64,000 nt of DNA from Pseudomonas sp. P8_241 (GTDB lineage: Bacteria > Pseudomonadota > Gammaproteobacteria > Pseudomonadales > Pseudomonadaceae): assembly GCF_034008315.1 (NCBI RefSeq), contig NZ_CP125377.1:310001-374000 (forward strand), written 5' to 3'. The translations under genes were made by a program, and so were the position numbers. The notes beneath the pieces are model-generated. The model was not told the DNA's origin, did not search any database, and saw nothing but the letters and a program-made list of their open reading frames with translations. Within the stretch, counting starts at the first letter, position 1. Each line of letters starts with the position of its first letter. Below are positions 1 through 10,194 of the stretch, in pieces.

Positions 1-1
1 T

Positions 2-2005
2 CTGCTGCTGCGCAAAGTTCCAGGCCGCCTGACGGTGCTGATACTCATCGGGCTGTCTCTGACCGCTTCACTGCGTTATCTGTACTGGCGGCTCACCTCC
101 ACCCTCGGATTTGAGGGATGGGTCGACATGCTGTTCGGTTACGGGCTGGTTCTGGCCGAGCTGTACGCGATGATCGTGCTGGTGTTCGGGTACCTGCAAA
201 CCGCGTGGCCCTTGCGCCGCAAACCGGTGTTGATGAGCGCTCCGCCGAGCGAGTGGCCAACGGTCGATGTGTTCATCCCTTCCTACAATGAAACCCTCGA
301 TATCGTGAAAGTCACGATCTTCGCCGCCCAAGCCATCGACTGGCCTAGGGACAAGCTGCGTGTGCATGTGCTCGATGACGGACGCCGCGAAGATTTCCGC
401 GACTTCTGCGAGCAGATCGGCGTGGGCTACATCGTTCGTGACAACAACCGTCACGCCAAGGCGGGCAACCTGAACGAAGCGCTAAAAGTTACCAGTGGCG
501 AGTTCGTGACCATTTTCGATGCCGATCACGTACCGACACGCTCTTTCCTGCAAGTTTGTGTCGGCTGGTTCATCAAGGACCCGAAGCTGGCGATGCTGCA
601 AACGCCGCACTTTTTCTTCTCCCCGGACCCTTTCGAGAAGAACCTCAATACCTTCCGCTCCGTACCGAACGAGGGCGAGTTGTTCTACGGGTTGGTGCAA
701 GATGGCAATGACTTGTGGAACGCCACGTTCTTCTGCGGCTCCTGCGCGGTCATTCGACGAGCGCCGTTGCTGGAAATCGGTGGTGTGGCCGTCGAAACCG
801 TGACCGAAGATGCTCACACTGCGCTCAAGCTCAACCGCGCCGGTTACAACACCGCCTATCTTGCCATTCCTCAGGCGGCCGGGCTGGCGACGGAAAGCCT
901 GTCGCGGCACATCAGCCAGCGGATTCGCTGGGCACGAGGCATGGCGCAGATTTTCCGCACCGACAATCCACTGTTCGGCAAAGGCCTGAATCTCGGTCAG
1001 CGTCTGTGTTACCTGAACGCGATGCTGCACTTTTTCTACGGTTTGCCGCGCCTTGCGTTTCTCACGGCGCCCCTGGCCTTTCTGTTTTTCGATGCGCAGA
1101 TATTTCATGCCTCGGCGTTGATGATCACGGCCTATGTACTGCCGCACATTCTCCACGCGAGTTTGACCAACTCCAGCATTCAAGGACGTTTCCGGCATTC
1201 GTTCTGGAACGAGGTCTACGAGACGGTTCTGGCCTGGTACATCATGGGGCCGGTACTGATGGCGCTGGTCAATCCCAAGTTTGGTGGCTTCAATGTCACC
1301 GACAAGGGGGGAGTCATCGAAGAAAAGTATTTCGAGTGGAAGCTGGCTCGTCCTTACATCGTGCTGCTGATCCTGAATGCTGCGGGTCTGATCTACGGAG
1401 TGGTCCGGCTGATGGAAGGCGCCGAGGGCGCCACCACCACCATCCTGATCAACCTGGCGTGGACCGTCTACAACCTCATCATCACCAGCGCCTCCGTGGC
1501 GGTGGCCAGTGAAACACGTCAGGTGCGCTCCGAGCCGCGCGTGGCAGCGGCTCTGCCGATGCGTCTGACCCGTGCCGATGGCACCACGGTCGAAGGCGTG
1601 ACCCAGGACTTCTCGCAAAAAGGCCTGGGCTTCCGATTGCAGGGGGGCGACCTTGTACCTCAGGGCGAACGGGTGAAAATCTCGCTGTTCCGCAATCAAC
1701 AATTGAGTGTGTTCCCGGCGGTCGTCGTTTTCAGTCGCGATGGCCTTCTGGGAGCGCAATTCGACGGGCTGACCCTGCGTCAGCAAAGTGAGTTGATACG
1801 CCTGACCTTTTCCCGCGCCGACACCTGGGCCGCGACCTGGGGCGGCGGTCAAGTCGATACGCCACTGGCTGCCTTGCGTGATGTCAGCGGCATTGGCCTG
1901 CGTGGCATCTACGAACTCTTCAAAGCCACGGTCATGGAAACACGGCGTCTGTTACGTCGCCGCCGCGCCACCCCACCTTCCCTAGAAAACGTTTTGGACA
2001 AGTGA
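2..2005 (+). CDS. bcsA: Cellulose synthase catalytic subunit BcsA/WssB (5' truncated by window edge)
   Basis: Inner-membrane GT2 processive glycosyltransferase that polymerises UDP-glucose into beta-1,4-glucan and passes it through its own membrane channel. The frame is open from the first bases of the window, so the true start lies upstream; 667 codons are visible and, against the usual length of about 740, some 70 residues are missing. Visible family motifs in order: DDG and DAD (UDP and metal binding), TED (catalytic base) and QRIRW (acceptor and glucan contact), followed by membrane segments. A C-terminal PilZ domain carries RSEPR (about 1524-1540) and DFSQKG (about 1609-1626), the RxxxR and DxSxxG signatures of c-di-GMP binding, so allosteric activation by c-di-GMP is expected. 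The stop overlaps the bcsB ATG (TGATG). It corresponds to wssB of P. fluorescens SBW25 by gene order. Confidence 0.96.
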   Translation: MLLRKVPGRLTVLILIGLSLTASLRYLYWRLTSTLGFEGWVDMLFGYGLVLAELYAMIVLVFGYLQTAWPLRRKPVLMSAPPSEWPTVDVFIPSYNETLDIVKVTIFAAQAIDWPRDKLRVHVLDDGRREDFRDFCEQIGVGYIVRDNNRHAKAGNLNEALKVTSGEFVTIFDADHVPTRSFLQVCVGWFIKDPKLAMLQTPHFFFSPDPFEKNLNTFRSVPNEGELFYGLVQDGNDLWNATFFCGSCAVIRRAPLLEIGGVAVETVTEDAHTALKLNRAGYNTAYLAIPQAAGLATESLSRHISQRIRWARGMAQIFRTDNPLFGKGLNLGQRLCYLNAMLHFFYGLPRLAFLTAPLAFLFFDAQIFHASALMITAYVLPHILHASLTNSSIQGRFRHSFWNEVYETVLAWYIMGPVLMALVNPKFGGFNVTDKGGVIEEKYFEWKLARPYIVLLILNAAGLIYGVVRLMEGAEGATTTILINLAWTVYNLIITSASVAVASETRQVRSEPRVAAALPMRLTRADGTTVEGVTQDFSQKGLGFRLQGGDLVPQGERVKISLFRNQQLSVFPAVVVFSRDGLLGAQFDGLTLRQQSELIRLTFSRADTWAATWGGGQVDTPLAALRDVSGIGLRGIYELFKATVMETRRLLRRRRATPPSLENVLDK

Positions 2006-4272
2006 TGAACTCGAAGTCTTTCGCTTTCGCTAATCTGCGCGACCGCGCACTGGCACGCCTGGCGTGCGCCTTGCTGGCTTTGGGTGGTGGCACTGCGGTC
2101 TACGCCGAAACGGAGCCGGCGGACGTGGCACCGGGTGCCACCGGTTACAGCATGACGCTCAAGCAATTGGGTCGGAACTATCCAATGAGCCTGCGCGGGG
2201 TGGAGTCTACCGACAGCGTCAACTTCGATGTGCGCGCCGATTCGATTGTCACGGGCGCCAAGCTGACGTTGCAGTACACCTATTCGCCGTCGCTGCTGGC
2301 GGATCTGTCGCAGATCAACGTCATGGTCAACGATGAAGTGGCCGCAAGCCTGCCGTTGCCCAAGGAAAATGCCGGGCAATTGCAGAAGCAGGTGGTCGAT
2401 ATCCCGGCGCACCTGATCACCGAGTTCAACCGCCTGAGTCTGCAATTCGTCGGTCATTACACCATGGGCTGTGAAGACCCGCAGCATTCCAGCCTGTGGG
2501 CGAAGATCAGCAACGCAACCGAGCTGAGTATCGAGGTGTCGCCGCTGGCTTTGCCGAACGACTTGTCAATCATGCCGCTGCCGTTCTTCGACCGCCGCGA
2601 TGCCCGGGCACTGAACCTGCCGTTCGTGTTTGCCGGCACACCGGATAACACCACCCTGGAGGCGGCCGGCGCGTTGTCATCCTGGTTCGGCGCCCAGGCC
2701 AGTTATCGCGGAGCGACATTTTCCTCGCGCTTTAACCAGATACCGGCCCATGGCAATGCGGTGGTGCTGCTCAGCGGTCCTGGCGCGCTGCAGGTTGGTG
2801 GCTTGAGCCTGCCTGAAGCCAAGGGCCCCACGCTGACCGTGATGACCAACCCCAATGACGCCAATGGCAAGTTGTTGGTGATCATCGGACGTGATGGTGC
2901 CGAACTCAAGCAGGCGGCCACGGCGCTGGTGCTCGGTAGCCAGGCACTGTCGGGCAGTAGCGTCGTGATCGATCGTCTCGACCAGGTGCAACCGCGCAAG
3001 CCTTATGATGCTCCGAACTGGTTGCCTGGCGATCGTCCGGTCAAACTTGGCGAGCTGCTGCCGGCCAAACAATTCAACGTATCGGGCTACAACCCGGGCG
3101 ACATCACGGTACCGCTGAACTTTGCGCCAGACCTGTTTACCTGGCGTGATGAAGGTGCACCGCTGCACCTCAAATACCGTTATACGCCGCAAGAGAAATC
3201 GACCAACTCGTCATTTATCGTCAGCTTCAACGATGGTTTGATCCAGTCGCAGAACCTGTTGTCCCAGGACAAGCTCGACAGCGGTGTGCTCTCCGCCCTG
3301 AAACTCAACGACACACTGGATCGCGAAATCCGCGTGCGCCTGCCATTGAATTCGGTCGCCCTGCAATCGCGTCTGCAACTGCGCTACATGTTCGATTACA
3401 TCAAACAGGGCGAGTGCGGCGACATCATTATCGACAACATGCGCGGCAGCGTCGATCCGGAGTCGACACTCGACCTGAGTGGCTATGATCACTTCATGGC
3501 CATGCCGAACCTTGGCGTCTTCAAGGATGCGGGCTTTCCGTTCACGCGCCTGGCGGATCTGTCGGAAACTGCCGTGGTGCTCCCGGATAACGCGGGTGCT
3601 CCCGAGCTGGATGCCTACCTGACCGTGCTCGGCCGTTTCGGCCAGTCCACCGGTTACCCGGCCACTGCGGTGCTGGTAATTCAGGCGGCGCAAATCCAGG
3701 CTGCCGCTGACAAGGATTTGCTGGTACTTGCGTCTGGCGCCAACCAACCGTTGCTGACCCAGTGGGCCGATCAGTTGCCTGCTGCCGGTAATGACGGCCA
3801 GCAAAGTTTCCATCTATCTGACCTGCCGATGCGCGTGCGTGACTGGTTCAGTCCCGATCCAGAAGCCAATCAACGCAAGGCGCGTTTGGCCCTGGCATTT
3901 TCCGGTGGTCAGCCCAGCACCTACCTGACCGGCTTCGAATCGCCACTCAAAAGTGGCCGCAGCGTGGTAGTGATTGCCAGTGGCAAGCCCGCAGGGCTGG
4001 CGGACGCGACCAACGCCTTGATCGGTGGCGAGGATTACTCCCAGTCGATCCAGGGCAGCCTGGTGGTGGTTCGCGGCAAAACCATCGAACCATTGGTGGC
4101 GGACGAGCAGTATTACGTTGGCAGCCTGAGCCCGATCAAATATCTGCAGTGGATGCTGTCGCGTCATGTGCTTTTGACGATGTTGCTAACAGGGGTTGGT
4201 GTATTGCTGCTCAGTTGCCTGGCTTATCTGTCGCTGCGTTCGCGCGCCAAACGTCGTCTTAATGGGTCTTGA
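2005..4272 (+). CDS. bcsB: Cellulose synthase regulatory/periplasmic subunit BcsB/WssC
   Basis: Periplasmic partner of BcsA that guides the emerging glucan across the periplasm and is needed for synthase activity. The 755-residue product has an N-terminal signal peptide (basic start, hydrophobic stretch, VYAET cleavage region), a long periplasmic body of alternating carbohydrate-binding and flavodoxin-like domains, and one C-terminal membrane helix (HVLLTMLLTGVGVLLLS) followed by a basic tail, as in the family. The ATG at 2005 overlaps the bcsA stop; a GTG one codon upstream is also possible. The overlap implies translational coupling with bcsA. Confidence 0.95.
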   Translation: MNSKSFAFANLRDRALARLACALLALGGGTAVYAETEPADVAPGATGYSMTLKQLGRNYPMSLRGVESTDSVNFDVRADSIVTGAKLTLQYTYSPSLLADLSQINVMVNDEVAASLPLPKENAGQLQKQVVDIPAHLITEFNRLSLQFVGHYTMGCEDPQHSSLWAKISNATELSIEVSPLALPNDLSIMPLPFFDRRDARALNLPFVFAGTPDNTTLEAAGALSSWFGAQASYRGATFSSRFNQIPAHGNAVVLLSGPGALQVGGLSLPEAKGPTLTVMTNPNDANGKLLVIIGRDGAELKQAATALVLGSQALSGSSVVIDRLDQVQPRKPYDAPNWLPGDRPVKLGELLPAKQFNVSGYNPGDITVPLNFAPDLFTWRDEGAPLHLKYRYTPQEKSTNSSFIVSFNDGLIQSQNLLSQDKLDSGVLSALKLNDTLDREIRVRLPLNSVALQSRLQLRYMFDYIKQGECGDIIIDNMRGSVDPESTLDLSGYDHFMAMPNLGVFKDAGFPFTRLADLSETAVVLPDNAGAPELDAYLTVLGRFGQSTGYPATAVLVIQAAQIQAAADKDLLVLASGANQPLLTQWADQLPAAGNDGQQSFHLSDLPMRVRDWFSPDPEANQRKARLALAFSGGQPSTYLTGFESPLKSGRSVVVIASGKPAGLADATNALIGGEDYSQSIQGSLVVVRGKTIEPLVADEQYYVGSLSPIKYLQWMLSRHVLLTMLLTGVGVLLLSCLAYLSLRSRAKRRLNGS

Positions 4273-4285
4273 GGCCGTGCAGTTG

Positions 4286-5524
4286 ATGAAGCCATTCTCT
4301 GCCATGCAAACTCTGGAGCGTTGTGCGCGATGGCTCAGTCTGTCGGCATTGCTGATGGCCTGGCTGTTGCCTGTAACAGCGCGTGCCGAGAGCAATTGCA
4401 GTCAGGAGACATGGCCGCTGTGGCAAACTTTCGTCGAACATTTCGTGCAGCCCGATGGTCGGGTATTGGATGCCAGCACACCGCAACGGCATAGCTCATC
4501 GGAAGGCCAGTCTTACGCGATGTTCTTTGCGCTGGTGGCCAATGACCGTGTGACGTTCGACAAATTGTGGCGCTGGAGCCAGGACAACCTTGCCGGCGGG
4601 GATATCAAGACGAACCTGCCAGGGTGGTTCTGGGGACTGGACGAGAATGGAAGCTGGCGTTTGCTGGACAGTAACTCGGCCTCTGACGCCGATCTGTGGT
4701 TTGCTTACGCTTTGCTTGAAGCCGGACGCTTGTGGCACGTCGACGCCTACACCCTGGCTGCGCGGCAGATCTTGCACAACGTCGCGACCCAAGAGGTTGC
4801 CGATTTGCCGTGGTTGGGCAAAATGCTGATGCCGGGCAAGGTCGGTTTCATCAAGCCAAACCTGGAAGCGCCCAACCAGTGGCAACTTAACCCCAGCTAC
4901 ATGCCTGTGCCGATTCTGCGCCGCTTTGCCGAATTTGACCCCAAAGGTCCCTGGGCGCAAATCACCAAAAACACCGTGACCCTGATCAAAGCGGTGAGCG
5001 CGAAGGGATACGTTGCCGACTGGGTAAGCTATCGCGCCACCGGTGTTAAAAGTGGCGAGTTTATCGTCGACCCGGTGAAAGGTGAGTTGGGCAGTTATGA
5101 TGCAATTCGCACTTACCTGTGGGTGGGCCTGATGCCCGTTGGCGACAGGTTCCGCAAACCCTTGCTCGACAGTCTCGGTGGCATGGCGCAAGCCACGGCA
5201 GTCGATGGCGTTCCGCCGGAGAAAGTCCAAGCGCAAAGCGGGGTGCGAAGCGGTGTCGGGCCTTTCGGATTTTCGGCCGCGCTGCTGCCGTATTTCAAAG
5301 CCTTGGGGAACGCATCTTTGCAACAACAGCAGGCTCTGCGCGTGCAACAACTCATGGCACAGAGCCTGACGCCTGAAGCGGTAAAGGCCGCTCAACCACC
5401 CTATTACTTTTTTGTACTCAGCCTGTTTTCGCTGGGCTTTATGGACAATCGCTATCACTTCCTCGAACACGGGAAGTTGCAACCGATCTGGGAGATGAAA
5501 TGCCAGCGCGCCGTCACGCCGTAG
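4286..5524 (+). CDS. bcsZ: Periplasmic endo-1,4-beta-glucanase BcsZ/WssD (GH8)
   Basis: Glycoside hydrolase family 8 endoglucanase that trims or edits nascent cellulose in the periplasm. Signal peptide (LSLSALLMAWLLPVTARA) followed by a mature domain starting SNCSQETW. The general acid is the Glu of SEGQSYAMF (about E73) and the likely base Asp is in GSYDAIRTYLW (about D272), both present, so the enzyme looks active. Start choice: ATG 4286 is preceded by GAGG 11 bases upstream and lies just after the bcsB stop. ATG 4262 would overlap bcsB and has no visible Shine-Dalgarno. The 3' end overlaps bcsC by 25 bases. Confidence 0.93.
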   Translation: MKPFSAMQTLERCARWLSLSALLMAWLLPVTARAESNCSQETWPLWQTFVEHFVQPDGRVLDASTPQRHSSSEGQSYAMFFALVANDRVTFDKLWRWSQDNLAGGDIKTNLPGWFWGLDENGSWRLLDSNSASDADLWFAYALLEAGRLWHVDAYTLAARQILHNVATQEVADLPWLGKMLMPGKVGFIKPNLEAPNQWQLNPSYMPVPILRRFAEFDPKGPWAQITKNTVTLIKAVSAKGYVADWVSYRATGVKSGEFIVDPVKGELGSYDAIRTYLWVGLMPVGDRFRKPLLDSLGGMAQATAVDGVPPEKVQAQSGVRSGVGPFGFSAALLPYFKALGNASLQQQQALRVQQLMAQSLTPEAVKAAQPPYYFFVLSLFSLGFMDNRYHFLEHGKLQPIWEMKCQRAVTP

Positions 5525-8500
5525 CCTTCGGGATACTTGCCGCCCTGATTCACAGCAGCAGTCATGCCGCGCTCAACGACGCAGGCAAGGCGCTGCTGCA
5601 GCAGGGGCAGTTCTGGCAGGCACAAGACAACCAGGCCCGGGCGACCGAAGTCTGGAAAAAGCTGCTGTTGATCGATCCACAGCAAGCCGATGCGCTCTAT
5701 GGTCTGGGTCTGCTTGAGCTCAAAGCCAAGCGTATCGAAGGGGCGAATCAGTATCTGGACAAGCTCAGGCAGTCCCATCCGGGTGAGCCACAGACCTTGC
5801 TGCTCGAGCAAGCCATCGCCATGCAGGCCGGCGAAAAAGGCGATGAACTGGAACAGGCGCGGTTGCTGGCCACTGCGGGTGACCTGGATAAGGCAATACC
5901 AATTTATCGACAAATTTTTGCTGACAAACCACCGCAAGGTGAGCTTGGACTGGAGTTCTACAGCTACCTTGGTTACACGTCAGGCGGCTGGAGTGAAGCG
6001 CGCCAGGGCCTGGAGCGTTTGCTGCAACAGAACCCGGACAACGCCAAGGTCAAATTGGCATTGGCCAAATTGTTGATTCGCAATGAAACCACGCGGGTCG
6101 AAGGTATTCGGCGCCTCGGGCAATTGTCGACCCTGCCGGAACTGGGAGGCGAGGCCACCGAAAGCTGGCGTGAAGGCCTGACATGGCTGGGCTCGCCACG
6201 GCCTGCTGAAATTCCATTGTTCGAGGCCTATCTCAAGGCAAATCCGGACGATGATGAAGTCCGTACACAAATGAACAGCCGTGGCGCTGCTGCCGTGGCG
6301 GCACAACAGAGTCCGTTCTTGGTGCGTGGTTTCAAAGCCTTGCAGGACAATCAGCTCGCGATCGCCGAACAGGCATTTCTCGCACGCCTTAAAGAGCAGT
6401 CCCAGGACGCAGATGCCTTGGGTGGCCTTGGCGTCGTGCGCCAGCGTCAGGGCCGTTTCGGTGATGCCAATGAGTTGTTCACCCGCGCTGCTGCCCGTGG
6501 CGGCAATCCGCGCTGGCAGTCGGCGCTGGAGAGCAATCGCTACTGGGATCTGCTTGGGCAGGCCGAGAGGGCCAAGGCCAATCATGATTTGCAAAAGGCT
6601 CGCAGCTTCCTGCAGCAAGCGATCGCCAGCAAACCGCGTCAGGTTGAGGGCTACGTTGCCCTGGGCGATGTCCAGGCAGAACTGAGCCAGCTGGACAATG
6701 CCGAGGCGAGCTATCGCCGGGCACTGACACTGGACAATGACAACCCGGGCGCACTGCTGGGACTGATCACAGTGATGGCCCAAAACGGTCAGGCCAGCCA
6801 GGGCTTGAAGATGATTGAGGGGTTGGACCCGGCCCAGCAGCAACGGCTTGGTGATTTGCGTCCGATGCGTGCAGCTGTCGCCGTGGGTCAGGCAAAAAAT
6901 GCCGAAAGCAGCGGTGATTTGAAAGGCGCGATTGCCGCCCAGCAAGAAGCTGTTCGCAATGACCCGAAAAATGTATGGATCCGTTACGATCTGGCGCGTT
7001 ATTACGCCCAAGCCAAGACCCCGGACAAGGCCCGGCAAACTATGGCAGAACTGCTCAAGGCCGATCCGCAACGTATCGACGCCTTGTACGCCAGCGCCCT
7101 GTTGTCGAGCCAGTTGGGTGATTGGACGGCGGCACAAAGTACCCTGGATCGTATTCCGCTGAGCCAGCGCACTACAGCGATGCAGCAACTGGCTGCGCAG
7201 GTTCAGGTGCAATCGCTGACAAGCCAGGCTTCGACCTTGGCCAAACAGGGAAATCGTACTCAAGCCATCACCTTGCTGCGCCGCGCCGAACTGGCGGCCA
7301 ATGGCAAACCTGAGTCCATGGGCCTGCTGGCATCAGCGTATGTGGATGCTGGCGAAACCGAGCATGCGCTGTCGATGCTGCGCAATGCTATCGCGCAGAG
7401 CAGTACTCCTTCGCCGGCACTGCGTTTGGCCTATGCCGGTGTGCTGCTCAAAACCGGTGACGATATGCAGGTCAACCAGTTGCTCCATGAGTTGCAGAGC
7501 CAGCCATTGTCGCCCGCCGATCAGCGTAGCTACGACGAATTGCTGTATTTGTACGCCATACGCCAGGCCGATTTGCTGCGTGAGAAGGGCGACCTTGTCG
7601 CCGCCTACGATACCCTTGCACCTGCCTTGGCCCAGCGTCCAAATGACCCGTTGGCAGTCAGCTCGCTGGCGCGTATGTACCTGGCCAACAACAACGCCCA
7701 AAAAGCCATCGAGCTTTATCGACCGTTGCTCGACAAAGCGCCGGATGATCCTCAATTGCAGATAGGCATGGCCCAGGCCTTGAGCAAGTCCGGTGACGCT
7801 CGAGGGGCCGAGAAAGCCACGGAAAAGGCACTGGAGCTGGCGCCGAACGATGCACAGATTCTTGCGACCGCCGCAGGCATTTATCGCACCCAGGGCAAGA
7901 GCGCCAAAGCGGCTGAACTTTACGCGCGCGCGCTGGCATTGCAGGGACCGGCCAAGGAAGATGCCAATCCTTTTGCCGGCACCGTTGCCGCCAACCCATT
8001 CGTGGGCAAAAGCGGTCAACGCAGCCAGTCGCGACTGTCTGAGGCTACACTGTCGCAGATTCCTGCACCGGCTCAGGTGCAGATTGCGACCGCGAGCGAA
8101 GAACCTGTCCCTTCCACGCGACTGCCTGCTGCCAATACGCTGGCGATGAACGATGACGCTGAAGCCTATATGCCACAACCGACTCGTGGCAGTGTCGACG
8201 CAACCCCTCGTATGGCCTCAACCAAAACCCTGGACCCTCAAGCCGAGGCGCGACAGTCGATGCAGAGCGCCCTCAATCAGATCAACCAGGAACGCAGCCC
8301 GCAAATCACGCAGGGTGCGACCATCCGCAGCAACGACAGTGAGTCTGGACTGAGCAAGATCACTGACGTCGAAACGCCGTTGGAAATAAGCCTGCCGGTG
8401 GGTGATGACCGCGTTGCCTTGCGTATCACGCCGGTGTGGTTGAATGCGGGTGGAATGAGCGATTCTGCCCAGACGCGGTTTGGCGGTTTCAGTGATTCGA

Positions 8501-9516
8501 AGGTTGGCGAACTTCAAGGTTTGCTCGCAACCGGTCCGACGGCCGATCAATTGGACGCGTTCGACGCCAGCATCGACGGATCCGTTGGAAGCCAGAAAGA
8601 CAGTGGCGTTGGCTTCGCGGTTGCCTACGAGAACCCTTCACTGGGCCTCAAGGCCGACCTGGGCACCAGCCCCGTGGGCTTTCTGTACAGCACCGCGATT
8701 GGCGGCATCAGTATCGATCGCTCCTTCAGCGAAGACAGTGATTTTCGCTATGGCCTGAGTCTTTCCCGTCGTCCGGTCAACGATAGCCTGACCTCCTTTG
8801 CCGGTACCCGCGATGACCGCAGTGGCTTGAAGTGGGGCGGCGTCACGGCCAATGGCGGTCGCCTGCAGCTGAGTTTCGACAATGGCGACTACGGCGCATA
8901 CGGTTATGGTGGTGCGCACAAGCTGGTGGGCAACAACGTCGAATCCAACAGCCGAGTGGAAGCCGGTAGCGGGGTGTACTGGTACTTGCTTAACGACGAT
9001 AGCCATCAACTGACGCTGGGGCTGAACCTCACAGGCATCAGCTACGACAAGAACCAGAACAATTTCACCTATGGCAATGGCGGCTACTTCAGCCCGCAGA
9101 ACTTCTTCTCCATCGGCGTGCCTGTCGGCTGGTCGCAACGGACCGATCGCCTGAGCTACTCGATAAAAGGTGCGGTAGGCCTGCAACATATCGAGCAGGA
9201 CTCCTCACCGTATTTCCCGAACGACAGCGACATGCAGGCGGTACTTGAGCAGGCCTCGCAGATTTATGCCGCGGCGGGTACCAGTGTGCCGACCCACTTT
9301 TCGTCGCAGAACAAAACCGGCATCGGCTACAACCTCAATGCAGCCGCAGAATACCGTTTTGGCGACAATGTCTTTTTCGGTGGCAGCCTGGGGCTGGATA
9401 ACGCCCAGGATTACAAGCAGTGGACCGGCGGCTTGTACCTGCGGTACATGTTCGAAGACTTCACCGGCCGCATGGCGATGCCGGTCAGTCCATACCGTTC
9501 CCCTTATTCGAATTGA
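5500..9516 (+). CDS. bcsC: Cellulose export protein BcsC/WssE (TPR superhelix plus outer-membrane barrel)
   Basis: Outer-membrane cellulose secretin-like porin of 1338 residues. Signal peptide in the first 24 residues (cleavage near SHAAL), then an array of tetratricopeptide repeats to about residue 830 that forms the periplasmic scaffold. A proline/serine-rich linker follows (about 840-950), and then the BCSC_C beta-barrel rich in alternating Gly/Tyr/Asn strands to the C-terminus. The start at 5500 has GGAG five bases upstream and lies inside the end of bcsZ. Length is typical of the family, and no frameshift was noticed. It belongs to the same operon as bcsA-Z and delivers the polymer across the outer membrane. 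Confidence 0.94.
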   Translation: MPARRHAVAFGILAALIHSSSHAALNDAGKALLQQGQFWQAQDNQARATEVWKKLLLIDPQQADALYGLGLLELKAKRIEGANQYLDKLRQSHPGEPQTLLLEQAIAMQAGEKGDELEQARLLATAGDLDKAIPIYRQIFADKPPQGELGLEFYSYLGYTSGGWSEARQGLERLLQQNPDNAKVKLALAKLLIRNETTRVEGIRRLGQLSTLPELGGEATESWREGLTWLGSPRPAEIPLFEAYLKANPDDDEVRTQMNSRGAAAVAAQQSPFLVRGFKALQDNQLAIAEQAFLARLKEQSQDADALGGLGVVRQRQGRFGDANELFTRAAARGGNPRWQSALESNRYWDLLGQAERAKANHDLQKARSFLQQAIASKPRQVEGYVALGDVQAELSQLDNAEASYRRALTLDNDNPGALLGLITVMAQNGQASQGLKMIEGLDPAQQQRLGDLRPMRAAVAVGQAKNAESSGDLKGAIAAQQEAVRNDPKNVWIRYDLARYYAQAKTPDKARQTMAELLKADPQRIDALYASALLSSQLGDWTAAQSTLDRIPLSQRTTAMQQLAAQVQVQSLTSQASTLAKQGNRTQAITLLRRAELAANGKPESMGLLASAYVDAGETEHALSMLRNAIAQSSTPSPALRLAYAGVLLKTGDDMQVNQLLHELQSQPLSPADQRSYDELLYLYAIRQADLLREKGDLVAAYDTLAPALAQRPNDPLAVSSLARMYLANNNAQKAIELYRPLLDKAPDDPQLQIGMAQALSKSGDARGAEKATEKALELAPNDAQILATAAGIYRTQGKSAKAAELYARALALQGPAKEDANPFAGTVAANPFVGKSGQRSQSRLSEATLSQIPAPAQVQIATASEEPVPSTRLPAANTLAMNDDAEAYMPQPTRGSVDATPRMASTKTLDPQAEARQSMQSALNQINQERSPQITQGATIRSNDSESGLSKITDVETPLEISLPVGDDRVALRITPVWLNAGGMSDSAQTRFGGFSDSKVGELQGLLATGPTADQLDAFDASIDGSVGSQKDSGVGFAVAYENPSLGLKADLGTSPVGFLYSTAIGGISIDRSFSEDSDFRYGLSLSRRPVNDSLTSFAGTRDDRSGLKWGGVTANGGRLQLSFDNGDYGAYGYGGAHKLVGNNVESNSRVEAGSGVYWYLLNDDSHQLTLGLNLTGISYDKNQNNFTYGNGGYFSPQNFFSIGVPVGWSQRTDRLSYSIKGAVGLQHIEQDSSPYFPNDSDMQAVLEQASQIYAAAGTSVPTHFSSQNKTGIGYNLNAAAEYRFGDNVFFGGSLGLDNAQDYKQWTGGLYLRYMFEDFTGRMAMPVSPYRSPYSN

Positions 9517-9534
9517 GTAGCAGGAGTTTCTATC

Positions 9535-10194
9535 GTGGCAGCATCGATTTTAGCGGGCATGACTATCCTGATGATTGGCGACAGCCACCTGGCGACGCCT
9601 GACTATCTGATTTCCAGCCTGCATGACAACCTGGTAGCACAGGGCGCGAAAGTGCATACCCTGGGGATTTGTGGCGCCAATGCTGGCGACTGGCTCAAAG
9701 CCACGCCGGGCACCTGTGGTGGTGCCGAGCGCCGCGACAGCGAAAAGACCATTGTGCTGGGAGGCAAAGCCGCAACCTTGCCGATCAGCCAGTTGCTGGC
9801 CAGCGACAAGCCGGACCTGGTTCTGATTGTCATGGGCGACACCATGGCCAGCTACACCAAACCCGCGTTTCCCAAAGCCTGGCTATGGCAGCAGACCACC
9901 GCGCTGACCAAGGAGATTTCGGCCAACGGGACCCGCTGTGTCTGGGTCGGACCGAACTGGGGAACCGAAGGCGGCAAATACGGCAAGACGTTTGCCCGCG
10001 TCGAAATGACGTCCAAGTTTCTCGCCAGCAACGTTGCACCCTGCAGCTATATCGACTCGTTGCAGTTCTCCAAGCCAGGCCAATGGGCCACGGTCGACGG
10101 ACAGCATTTGACCGCGCCCGGTTACAAAACCTGGAGCCAGGACATCAGCAAGGCATTGCTCGAAGCACCTGCCGTCAAGGACGCCAAAAAATGA
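9535..10194 (+). CDS. wssF: Cellulose acetylation protein WssF (SGNH-hydrolase-like)
   Basis: 219-residue SGNH/GDSL-type protein with the nucleophile block GDSH (S17) and the late D-x-x-H pair in DGQHLTAPGY (D188, H191). In SBW25 WssF is proposed to help present acyl groups to the WssGHI acetylation machinery. The chosen start is GTG 9535, which has AGGAG eight bases upstream; ATG 9559 would leave less sequence before the GDSH block. No clear signal peptide is visible from this start. It follows bcsC by 18 bases and overlaps wssG by four (ATGA), so it is in the same transcript. Confidence 0.85.
   Translation: MAASILAGMTILMIGDSHLATPDYLISSLHDNLVAQGAKVHTLGICGANAGDWLKATPGTCGGAERRDSEKTIVLGGKAATLPISQLLASDKPDLVLIVMGDTMASYTKPAFPKAWLWQQTTALTKEISANGTRCVWVGPNWGTEGGKYGKTFARVEMTSKFLASNVAPCSYIDSLQFSKPGQWATVDGQHLTAPGYKTWSQDISKALLEAPAVKDAKK

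Noticed and set aside
482..1852. 456-codon open frame antisense to bcsA
   Set aside because: Shadow of the high-GC coding frame; Gln/His/Arg-rich with no domain, and bcsA motifs on the other strand are unmistakable. The same applies to the other long antisense frames, for example those opposite gabD, gabT, cysA and the FUSC gene.
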